A stretch of 64,000 nt of DNA from Telluria beijingensis (GTDB lineage: Bacteria > Pseudomonadota > Gammaproteobacteria > Burkholderiales > Burkholderiaceae_D). The first letter of the stretch is position 1, and every line of letters starts with the position of its first letter. Shown here one piece after another: positions 45,464 to 53,620 of this stretch. Where the stretch lies: positions 2,309,979 through 2,373,978 of the forward strand of contig NZ_CP132480.1 in assembly GCF_030770395.1 (NCBI RefSeq). The letters run 5' to 3'. Position numbers and translations under genes: made by a program. The notes beneath the pieces were generated by a model. The model did no database searches and had not been told where the DNA came from. It saw only the letters and a list, made by a program, of their open reading frames with translations.

Positions 45464-47986
45464 CTCGGAGATCGAGGAGCCGCAGCCGAAGACCAGGACG
45501 TCGCCCGGGCGGCACATCGAGAGGCCGAGGCGGATCGCGCGGTGGACGTCCAGTTCTACTTGCAGTTGCTCGCTGTCGATTTTTCCTAGTTTGGCGCCGC
45601 GCGCGAGTAACGTCGCCGTGTCGCCGGCGGGGCGGCCGCGGTTTTCGGTTTCGTAGATCACCAGCTCGTCGAAACCGGCGGCGCAGGTGCGGCCGATGTC
45701 GACCAGGTCGGCGTCGCGGCGGTCGCCGGGGGCGGCGACTACACCCACCAGGCGGCCCGGGGTCATCGCGCGCGCCATGTCGGCCAGGGCGGCGTAGGCG
45801 GCGCAGTTGTGGGCGTAGTCCACCACCACCGTCACGCCGTCCACGTCGAACAGGTTCGAGCGCAATGGATTGTGCTTGCTGTCCGAGACGAAGCCGCGCA
45901 GGCCGTCCGCGATTTCGCCATTGTCGAAGCCGAAGGCGGTCAAGGCCGCGGCGGCGGCCATCGCGTTGGCGATGTTGTAGCGCGCGCGGCCGCCCAGCGA
46001 GGCCGGCATCTCGCGCACGTCCAGCAGCGCTTCGTGGCGCAGGCCGCTCGCGATCACGATCGTCGAGTCCTGCAGGTAGACCGCGCGTCCGCCATGCTCC
46101 ACGTGGCGCAGCAGCACCGGGTCTTCGGCGTCGAGCGCGAAATAGATGATTTCCACACCCTCGGCCAGTTCGGCCGCCATCTGCACGCAATACGTGTCCT
46201 CGGCATTGAGCACCACCGCGCGCGAGGCGCGCTTGGCTACCACCGCCTTCACCTTCGCCAGGTCGTCGATGGTGTCGATGCCGTCCAGGCCCAGGTGGTC
46301 GGCCGAGACGTTCAGCACCACCGCCACGTCGCAACGGTCATAGGCCAGGCCGCGCTTCAGGATGCCGCCGCGCGCCGTCTCCAGCACCGCGAAATCGACG
46401 TCCGGTGCGCCCAGCACGCTGCGCGCCGAATGGTAGCCGGTGCAGTCGCCTTCATAGGCCAACTGGCCGTTCAGGTAGACGCCGCTGGTGGTGGTCACGC
46501 CGGTGCGCAGGCCCGCCATGCGCACCGTGTGTTCGATCAGGAGGCTGGTGGTGGTCTTGCCGTTGGTGCCGGTCACCGCCACCACCGGGATGCGTCCGTT
46601 GCAGCCGCCGAACAGCGCCTCCACGATGGCGTCGCCCGCGTCGCGCGGCGTGCCGCGGCTCGGGTACTGGTGCATGCGGATGCCGGGCGCCGCGTTGACT
46701 TCGATGATGCCGCCGCGCTGGGCGCGCAGCGGGCGCGCGATGTCTTCGCAGACGATGTCGATCCCGGCCACGTCCAGGCCGATGGTGAGCGCGGCGCGGA
46801 TGCAGATGTCGCGTGTTTCTTCCGGCAGCAGGTCGGTCACGTCTTCCGCCGTGCCGCCGGTCGACAGGTTGGCGTTGCCGCGCAGGTCGGCGTTCGCGCC
46901 GTCTTCCAGCACCGTGTCGAGAGTATATGCCTGCCTGGCCAGCGCCTCGTCGGCCAGCGCGTCGAGCGGGATCCTGGTGAGGATGTTCGTGTGGCCGTCG
47001 CCGCGCGCCGGATTGCGGTTCTCGATCTCCACCAGTTCGCGGATCGTCGACCTGCCGTCGCCGGTCACGTTCGGCGGTCGGCGCCACGAGGCGGCTGCGA
47101 TCCTGCCGCCGGTGACCAGCACGCGGTAGTCGCGCCCGCGCAGGTGTTCCTCGACGATCACGCGCCGTCCATGCTTGCGAGCGAATTCGAAGGCGCGCGC
47201 CACTGCATCAGGCCCCGTGCAATCGACCGTCACGCCCTTGCCCTGGTTCGCGTCCAGCGGTTTCACCGCCACCGGCCGGCCGAGACGGCGCGCGATGCGC
47301 TGGGCCGCCTCCAGCGTGGTGACGACGTCGCCCTCCGGCACCGGCACGCCGGCCTGGTCGAGCAGCGCCTTGGTCAGCTGCTTGTCGCTGGCGATGCCGA
47401 CCGCGATCGAATTGGTGGCGCCGGTGATCGTCGCCTGCAGCCTTTTCTGGCGGCTGCCCCAGCCCAGCTGGAACAGGTTGGCCGATTCGGTCAGGCGCAG
47501 CGCCGGGATCCCGCGCCGCAGCGCCGCATTGACGACGGCGCCGGTGCTGGTGCCGATCGCGTGGTGCTCAGCCGTCTCGCGCAGCGCTGCCAGCGCCTCG
47601 TGCAGGTCGAAGGCCTGCTCGTGCGCCAGCGCGTCGAGCAGGGCGATCGCGGTGCGCAGCGCTTCCTCGGCCACCTGTTCGATGGCGTAGCCGCACACGA
47701 CGCGGCGCCGTTCCGGCTGGCCAGGGACTGGCAGGGTCGCGCCATGCTCGCCCGGCGCGCCAGCCATGCGCTGCAATTCCATGACGACCGGCTCGAGGGC
47801 GTCCACCAGCAGGGCATCGTCGGCCAGGCGTGCCGCGGCCTCGAGCGGCAGCGCCGGCAGGAGCGCGAGCAGGCGCGCCGCGAAGCCGCGGCCCTTGATG
47901 CCGACGTTGTCGACCAGCGCCACCAGGCAGGGACTGGCGGCGTACAGATTGGGCCCGCGCAGCAGGCGTTTTTCCTTGATTCTCAT
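45398..47986 (-). CDS. cphA: Cyanophycin synthetase
   Basis: An 862-residue ligase that adds aspartate and then arginine to the storage polymer cyanophycin, using ATP. The N-terminal domain (RLTESANLFQLGWGSRQKR) is followed by an ATP-grasp domain and a Mur ligase-like domain with the P-loop VTGTNGKTTTS. Length is usual. It is the last gene of an iaaA-cphB-cphA operon and overlaps cphB by 4 bp. It overlaps the end of the FAAL-ACAD frame. Confidence 0.96.
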   Translation of the reverse strand: MRIKEKRLLRGPNLYAASPCLVALVDNVGIKGRGFAARLLALLPALPLEAAARLADDALLVDALEPVVMELQRMAGAPGEHGATLPVPGQPERRRVVCGYAIEQVAEEALRTAIALLDALAHEQAFDLHEALAALRETAEHHAIGTSTGAVVNAALRRGIPALRLTESANLFQLGWGSRQKRLQATITGATNSIAVGIASDKQLTKALLDQAGVPVPEGDVVTTLEAAQRIARRLGRPVAVKPLDANQGKGVTVDCTGPDAVARAFEFARKHGRRVIVEEHLRGRDYRVLVTGGRIAAASWRRPPNVTGDGRSTIRELVEIENRNPARGDGHTNILTRIPLDALADEALARQAYTLDTVLEDGANADLRGNANLSTGGTAEDVTDLLPEETRDICIRAALTIGLDVAGIDIVCEDIARPLRAQRGGIIEVNAAPGIRMHQYPSRGTPRDAGDAIVEALFGGCNGRIPVVAVTGTNGKTTTSLLIEHTVRMAGLRTGVTTTSGVYLNGQLAYEGDCTGYHSARSVLGAPDVDFAVLETARGGILKRGLAYDRCDVAVVLNVSADHLGLDGIDTIDDLAKVKAVVAKRASRAVVLNAEDTYCVQMAAELAEGVEIIYFALDAEDPVLLRHVEHGGRAVYLQDSTIVIASGLRHEALLDVREMPASLGGRARYNIANAMAAAAALTAFGFDNGEIADGLRGFVSDSKHNPLRSNLFDVDGVTVVVDYAHNCAAYAALADMARAMTPGRLVGVVAAPGDRRDADLVDIGRTCAAGFDELVIYETENRGRPAGDTATLLARGAKLGKIDSEQLQVELDVHRAIRLGLSMCRPGDVLVFGCGSSISELTEALRPTRPDLARRIEATTT

Positions 47987-48861
47987 GACAATAGGGTCCG
48001 TTTGGTGACGTTTTCCAGGAAGTCCAGCAACTGGGCAGGCACGCGCTTGCCGGTCTGTTCTTCTCCATCGGGCAGCGAATACTTCGTCCCGGCCGGCAGC
48101 AGGTGCAGCCGCACATCGATCAGTTCGGGCGTGGCGCGGTCGCGGATCTCGGCCACGTTGGTGCTCATCGAGCGGCCGTCGACCACGGTCACCGCACCTT
48201 CGCCCAGCACCTCGATGCCGACGCCGCGTTCGATGACCAGCGCCGTGTCCTCGTCGATGCCGATCCCCTGCAGGTAGGGGTTCTGGGCTACCACCGACAG
48301 CAGGCGCGAGAGCCGCTGGCGCTCCGAGAAATGCTGGTCGACCACCACGCGGTGCAGGAAGCCGAGGCCGGCGCCCAGGCTCACCGAGCCTTTTTCTGGC
48401 AGCAGATCGGCCCGGCCCTGGGCCAGCATATGGCCCGACATCGCCGAGGCGCCGGCGCTGGTGCCGCCGATCGTGGCGCCGCGCACCTTGAGCGCGGTGT
48501 GCATCTCGGCGTCCATCGCGGTGCCGCCGATCAGGGCCAGCAGGCGCTTCTGGTCGCCGCCGGTCATGAAGATGCCGTCGGCCTCGGCCACCTTGCGCAC
48601 GAAGTCCTCGCCGTTGGCGTCCTCGCGGCTGGTGATTTCGAGGTGGGCGCGTTCCTTCACGCCCAGCGTGCCGAACACGCCGTCATAGATCTTCCACATC
48701 TCGTCGGCGATCTGGCTGGCCGCCGTGATCACCACGATGCGCGCATCGGCGCCGCCGGACAGCTCGACGAAGCGCGACAGGATTTCCATATCGTGCTTGC
48801 GGTCTTCTCCGCCGCCGATGATCACCAGGTGACCGTTCTTTTGCCGTGCTTGGTCGTTCAT
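47983..48861 (-). CDS. cphB: Cyanophycinase
   Basis: A 292-residue serine peptidase of family S51 that cuts cyanophycin into beta-Asp-Arg dipeptides. The nucleophile Ser135 is in IGGTSAGASAMSG; the glycine-rich LVIIGGGEDRK marks the N-terminus. Its start overlaps the stop of iaaA by 4 bp and its own stop overlaps the cphA start by 4 bp, so the three genes are translationally coupled. Confidence 0.95.
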   Translation of the reverse strand: MNDQARQKNGHLVIIGGGEDRKHDMEILSRFVELSGGADARIVVITAASQIADEMWKIYDGVFGTLGVKERAHLEITSREDANGEDFVRKVAEADGIFMTGGDQKRLLALIGGTAMDAEMHTALKVRGATIGGTSAGASAMSGHMLAQGRADLLPEKGSVSLGAGLGFLHRVVVDQHFSERQRLSRLLSVVAQNPYLQGIGIDEDTALVIERGVGIEVLGEGAVTVVDGRSMSTNVAEIRDRATPELIDVRLHLLPAGTKYSLPDGEEQTGKRVPAQLLDFLENVTKRTLLS

Positions 48862-49769
48862 CGTTGCACCATCTTCGAATAAGGCATGTCGCTGTTGGAA
48901 AGGGCGCCGGCCTCGATGCGGCTGACGGCGGCCAGGCCGACCTCGACGTCAGGCCCGAACAGATCGATCCCGCGCCGCAGGGCCTGTTCGAGCGGCAGGC
49001 CGTCGGCGATCCAGCCGTAGACCGTGCGCGCCAGCAGGTGGCGCACGATCTGCTCGCCGATGCCGGTGGCCGCGACCGCGCCCTCCGGACCCGCATAGAA
49101 GCCGCTGCCAATGATCGGCGTGTCGCCGACGCGCCCCAGCAGCGACGGCGCCGAGCCGCCGGTCGAGCAGGCCACCGCGAAGTGGCCGTCGGCGCCGCGC
49201 ACCACGGCGCCCACCGTATCGCAGGCCACGCCTTCGGGCAGCCGCAGCGGCGTGTTGTAGTTCCAGAAGCGCTCGAACAGCTGGGTGTCGACGCCCGGCA
49301 TGACCGGCACCGAGCCTGCCAGTTGCGCCATGATCCTGCGGTGGTGGGCGCGCTGGCGCTCCGACACCGGCGCGCTTTCGCGCATGCCGATCGCACGCGC
49401 GAAGCGGGTGGCGCCGTCGCCGGCCAGCAGCCAGTGCGGCGTGTCGGCCACGGCGCGCGCCAGCTGCACCGGGTTCTTCACCGACTGCACGCACGCGATC
49501 GCGCCGAGGCGGCCGCGGGTATCCATGATCGAGGCATCCATTTCGACGGTGGCGCCGTCGAGGCCCAACACCGAGCCGCTGCCGGCATTGAAGCGGCCAT
49601 CGTCTTCGAGGGTGCTGACGGCGGCGACCGCGGCGTCCAGCGCGTCGCCGCTGACTTCCAGCTGCGCCAGCGCGCGGCGCGCGGCGAGCACGCAGCCGTC
49701 TTCGTTCCCGCACGACGCGCCGGCGCCGCCGTGAACCACGACCGCGCCAGCTTGTTGGGGCTTGCTCAT
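48858..49769 (-). CDS. iaaA: Isoaspartyl peptidase/L-asparaginase (plant-type)
   Basis: A 303-residue Ntn hydrolase precursor. VVHGGAGAS near the N-terminus and the autocleavage site ACDTVGAVV, with nucleophile Thr185, define the family. Self-cleavage would give alpha and beta chains. It splits isoaspartyl dipeptides, and here its natural substrate is likely the beta-Asp-Arg made by CphB, giving aspartate and arginine. It heads the cyanophycin operon. Confidence 0.92.
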   Translation of the reverse strand: MSKPQQAGAVVVHGGAGASCGNEDGCVLAARRALAQLEVSGDALDAAVAAVSTLEDDGRFNAGSGSVLGLDGATVEMDASIMDTRGRLGAIACVQSVKNPVQLARAVADTPHWLLAGDGATRFARAIGMRESAPVSERQRAHHRRIMAQLAGSVPVMPGVDTQLFERFWNYNTPLRLPEGVACDTVGAVVRGADGHFAVACSTGGSAPSLLGRVGDTPIIGSGFYAGPEGAVAATGIGEQIVRHLLARTVYGWIADGLPLEQALRRGIDLFGPDVEVGLAAVSRIEAGALSNSDMPYSKMVQR

Positions 49770-49984
49770 CTCGTACTATCCTTTTGCATTATTGTTATCT
49801 TCGAGTGGCCGCGCAACATCGTGTGCGGCCTTGACTAATTATGCAAAAGCAATTGAATCAGCCATATCGGTAGCGCCGCCGTGTGTGTGTAAGAGGCCGC
49901 TTACAGGGCCGCGGAGGCGGCCTGGAGGGATACAGCCGGCGTGGAATCTGGTACCATACCGCCCCTTCACGATAAAGGGTTCTT

Positions 49985-51250
49985 ATGACGCACGCCTGCG
50001 GCGTTGACTTCGGCACGTCCAACTCCACCGTCGGCTGGCTCCGTCCCGGCACGACGCACTCCGCCCCGACCGCGCTCCTGAGCCTCGAGGACGGCAAGCC
50101 GACCTTGCCGTCGGTGGTCTTCTTCAATGCCGACGACGAGAAGGTCAGCTACGGCCGCGCGGCGCTCGCCGAATACCTCGAAGGCTACGAGGGCCGCCTC
50201 ATGCGCTCGCTGAAAAGCCTGCTCGGCACCAGCCTGATCGACGGCCAGACCGAGGTCGCCGGCCGCGCGCTGCCATTTCGCGCGCTGCTGTCGCAGTTCA
50301 TCGGCGAAGTGAAACGGCGTGCCGAAAGCCAGGCCGGCGTGCCGTTCGAGCGCGCGGTGTTTGGCCGTCCGGTGTTCTTCATCGACGACGACCGCCAGGC
50401 CGACCAGCTGGCCCAGGACACGCTGCACGATGTCGCGCGCGCGGTGGGCTTTCGCGAGGTCGGATTCCAGTACGAGCCGATCGCCGCCGCCTTCGACTAC
50501 GAAGCGCGCATCGACCGCGAAGAGCTGGTGCTGATCGCCGACATCGGCGGCGGCACCTCGGACTTCTCGCTGGTGCGCCTCGGTCCGCAGCGCGCGGCGC
50601 GCGCCGAGCGGCGCGACGACATCCTGGCCAATGGCGGCGTGCACATCGGCGGCACCGATTTCGACAAGTACCTGAGCCTGGCCAGCGTGATGCCGCTGCT
50701 CGGCTACGGCAGCAGCCTGCGCTCGGGCGCGGCGATCCCGTCCAGCTACTACTTCAACCTCGCCACCTGGCACACGATCAACCAGGCCTATACGCGCAAG
50801 AGCGTGGCCCAGCTGGCCGACCTGGCGCGCGACGCGGCCGAGCCGGGCAAGATCGCGCGCCTGCAGAACCTGATCGACGAGCGCGCCGGCCATTGGCTGG
50901 CGATCCAGGTCGAAGGCGCCAAGATCGCGCTGTCGGATGCCGACCTGGTGCGCCTGCAGCTCGACCGGCTGTCGCCACCCGAGACGCTCGATGTCGCGCG
51001 CGCGCAGTTCGAGGCGGCGATCGCCGGCCTGGTGGACCAGGTGGCCACCACGGTCAAGCGACTGTTCGCCGACGCCGGAGTACGGCCGGAGGACGTGGAT
51101 ACGGTATTCTTCACAGGTGGCTCGAGCGGCGTCGGCCTGCTGCGCGAGCGCATCGGCGCCATGGTGCCAGGCGCGCGGCGCGTGGAGGGCGACCTGTTCG
51201 GCAGCATCGGCACCGGCCTGGCGCTGGACGCGCTGCGCAAGTTCGGCTGA
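49985..51250 (+). CDS. Hsp70-family protein, YegD-like
   Basis: A 421-residue protein with the Hsp70 ATPase domain and little beyond it. ACGVDFGTSNSTVGW is the phosphate-1 loop, LIADIGGGTSDFSLV the phosphate-2 loop and FFTGGSSGVGLL the adenosine loop. The long substrate-binding domain of DnaK is missing, as in E. coli YegD. Its clients are unknown. It is followed 29 bp later by the exonuclease gene. The 215-bp gap before it holds only short inverted repeats. Confidence 0.88.
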   Translation: MTHACGVDFGTSNSTVGWLRPGTTHSAPTALLSLEDGKPTLPSVVFFNADDEKVSYGRAALAEYLEGYEGRLMRSLKSLLGTSLIDGQTEVAGRALPFRALLSQFIGEVKRRAESQAGVPFERAVFGRPVFFIDDDRQADQLAQDTLHDVARAVGFREVGFQYEPIAAAFDYEARIDREELVLIADIGGGTSDFSLVRLGPQRAARAERRDDILANGGVHIGGTDFDKYLSLASVMPLLGYGSSLRSGAAIPSSYYFNLATWHTINQAYTRKSVAQLADLARDAAEPGKIARLQNLIDERAGHWLAIQVEGAKIALSDADLVRLQLDRLSPPETLDVARAQFEAAIAGLVDQVATTVKRLFADAGVRPEDVDTVFFTGGSSGVGLLRERIGAMVPGARRVEGDLFGSIGTGLALDALRKFG

Positions 51251-51279
51251 CGCTTTGTGTAATTAATACAGGAATAGCG

Positions 51280-51963
51280 ATGAGTGTTTATGATCGACCG
51301 CTGGTGATGCTCGACTTCGAGACCACCGGCCTGTCGCCCGAGATGGGCGACCGCATCACTGAAGTGGCGGCGCTGCGCATCGTCGGCGGAGAAGTGACCG
51401 AGCGTTACGTCTCGCTGGTCAATTGCGGCGTGCGGGTGCCGTCCTTCATCACCCAACTCACCGGCATCACCCAGCAAATGGTCGACAGCGCGCCGCCCGC
51501 GCACCAGGTGGTGCCCGAGCTGCTCGACTTCATCGGCGGCGACGTGCTGTCGGCGCACAATGCCAGCTTCGACGAGAAGTTCCTGAAGGCCGAGGGCGCG
51601 CGCTACGGCCGCAGCACGGCGCATGCCGGCCTGGTGTGCTCGCTCAAGCTGTCGCGGCGCCTGTTCCCGGGCCTGGCCAGCTACAAGCTGGGCCTGCTGT
51701 CCAGCCAGCTCGGCATCGCCTTCCGCGGCACCGCCCACCGGGCCGAGGCCGACGCCCAGGTGGCCGCCGACGTGCTGTTGCATGCCGCGCGCCACCTCGG
51801 CCGCACCTGCGGCATCGAGCAGGTCGAGCCCGCCTTGCTGGTCTCGATCAACAAGGTCGCGGCCGCCAAGATCCCCGCCTTCCTCGATAAATATGCGGCC
51901 ACCGTGCGCGAGCGCCGCGCCGCGGCCGCTGCGGCACCCGTCGCTGCCGCTCAATCCGCCTGA
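51280..51963 (+). CDS. 3'-5' exonuclease, DnaQ fold
   Basis: A 227-residue DEDDh exonuclease. Exo I is in LDFETTGLSP, Exo II in LSAHNASFDEKFL and Exo III in HRAEADAQVAADV. It resembles the epsilon subunit of DNA polymerase III but has no polymerase-binding tail; it ends in an alanine-rich stretch. It probably processes DNA or RNA ends. The ATG at 51280 gives the family N-terminus; the frame is open upstream through the Hsp70 gene. Confidence 0.85.
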   Translation: MSVYDRPLVMLDFETTGLSPEMGDRITEVAALRIVGGEVTERYVSLVNCGVRVPSFITQLTGITQQMVDSAPPAHQVVPELLDFIGGDVLSAHNASFDEKFLKAEGARYGRSTAHAGLVCSLKLSRRLFPGLASYKLGLLSSQLGIAFRGTAHRAEADAQVAADVLLHAARHLGRTCGIEQVEPALLVSINKVAAAKIPAFLDKYAATVRERRAAAAAAPVAAAQSA

Positions 51964-52087
51964 ACCGCCCGCGGCGGCGCCCCGCGCGCGCCGCCAGGGC
52001 GTCCGATTGTGCGGTCGCAAATCCCGCATCCCGTGCTTTACTTAAAATTTTAGCAATGGGATTGCTGTGACCGCCGAGGGGATGTGG

Positions 52088-53512
52088 ATGAGCCAGGACG
52101 CCGCCCGCGAGGGCACCGACACCTATCAATGGTTCCATCGGGCCGCCATCAAGGGCGATCCCTACGCCCAGTTCAACCTGGCCCAGCTCTACCTGCGCGG
52201 CGATGGCGTCGCGCCCAACGACGCGCGCGCCGCGGCCTGGATGGCGCGCGCCGCCGCCCGCGGGCTGGCCTATGCCCAGAACTACCTCGGGGTCATGTAC
52301 TACACCGGCCGGGGCACATGCCGCGACGACGCGCGCGCCGCGCACTGGTTCCTGCGCGCCGCGCGCCAGGGCGACCGCTCGGCCCAGCACAATCTCGGCC
52401 TGTTGTACTTCAAGGGGCGCGGCGTGCCTGGCTCGCACCAGGCCGCGATCGGCTGGTTCTACCGCGCCGCCGAGCAGGGCCTGGCGCGCGCCCAGGTTCA
52501 GCTGGCCCAGGCCTATCTGCATGGGCATGGGGTCGGCGTCAGCCATCCGCTGGCGATGGCGTGGTTTCGCAAGGCCGCCATGCAAGACCACGTGGCGGCC
52601 CAGGTGCAACTGGCCCAGATGTATGCGCGCGGGCAGGGCGTGGCGCCCAGCCCGGGCCAGGCCCTGTACTGGTTCCGCCATGCGGCCGGCGCGGGCGACC
52701 CCGGCGCCCAGCGCCAGCTGGGCCTGGCCTATGCCGAAGGCCGCGGCACAGGGGCCGATGCGGCGCTGGCCAGCCACTGGCTCGAACGTGCGGCCGCCGG
52801 CGGCGAGCCCGAGGCGCTGTACGCGCTGGGCGGCCTGCTGTCGGGCGGCGGGATGCCGCGCGACAGTGCCCGGGCCTTGCGATGTTACCTGCAGGCGGCG
52901 GGCCAGGGCCATGTCCAGGCCCAGTATCGCGTGGCCCGCATGCTGGCGGGTGGCTGCGGCGTGCAGCGCGATGGGGGGCGGGCGCTGGTGTTCTACCGGC
53001 AGGCGGCCGAGGGTGGCGCCGCCAACGCCCAGTTCGCGTTGGGCCTGCTGTATGCGAAGGGGCAGGGCGTGCCGCGCGACCCGGCCCAGGCCGCTGCCTG
53101 GTACCGGCGCGCCGCCCAGCAGGGCGATGCCAGCGCGCAGAACAATCTCGGCGCGCTATATGCGAGCGGCGAGGGCGTGCCGCGCGACGACGTGCTGGCT
53201 GCCTACTGGTACCGCCAGGCGGCGCGCCAGCACCACGCGCCGGCCCAGCACAACCTGGGTGGCCTGTACGCGGCCGGCCGCGGCGTGGTCAAGGATCCGT
53301 TGCGCGCCTGCATGTGGGCCTGGCTCGCGCGGCAGGGAAGGGGGCTCGAGAAGGCTGCCCCGGCCGATGTCGCGCTGGCTGCGAGCACGGCGGCGAACGA
53401 CTACACCGCTTCGCTCAGCCCGGCCGAGCGCAGCCGCGCGCGGACGCTGGTCGAACGCTGGCTGGCGGTCAAGACGAGTCCACGTCGCCTGGTCGGGCGT
53501 ACCGGCACCTGA
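52088..53512 (+). CDS. Sel1-like repeat protein
   Basis: A 474-residue protein made almost wholly of eleven Sel1-like repeats of about 36 residues (units such as AQNNLGALYASGEGVPRD and AAYWYRQAA). Such solenoids are protein-interaction scaffolds, often in signalling or envelope processes. There is no signal peptide or membrane helix, so it appears cytosolic. The start at 52088 has a GAGGGG site 6 bp upstream; ATG at 52082 and GTG at 52067 are in frame. It is followed by the prolyl oligopeptidase gene. Confidence 0.87.
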   Translation: MSQDAAREGTDTYQWFHRAAIKGDPYAQFNLAQLYLRGDGVAPNDARAAAWMARAAARGLAYAQNYLGVMYYTGRGTCRDDARAAHWFLRAARQGDRSAQHNLGLLYFKGRGVPGSHQAAIGWFYRAAEQGLARAQVQLAQAYLHGHGVGVSHPLAMAWFRKAAMQDHVAAQVQLAQMYARGQGVAPSPGQALYWFRHAAGAGDPGAQRQLGLAYAEGRGTGADAALASHWLERAAAGGEPEALYALGGLLSGGGMPRDSARALRCYLQAAGQGHVQAQYRVARMLAGGCGVQRDGGRALVFYRQAAEGGAANAQFALGLLYAKGQGVPRDPAQAAAWYRRAAQQGDASAQNNLGALYASGEGVPRDDVLAAYWYRQAARQHHAPAQHNLGGLYAAGRGVVKDPLRACMWAWLARQGRGLEKAAPADVALAASTAANDYTASLSPAERSRARTLVERWLAVKTSPRRLVGRTGT

Positions 53513-53620
53513 ATATTGACGCCCGACGCAGCGTTCCCCGCCATATTCAAGCCTGTCATTTCGCGCTATGATGCCCTGCGGCCACAAGCCCACCCCATCA
53601 TTAAACAGCCCGAGAACAAT

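Noticed and set aside
51973..51995. Terminator after the exonuclease gene
   Set aside because: An 8-bp GC stem exists but there is no U-run, and such stems are common by chance at this GC content.
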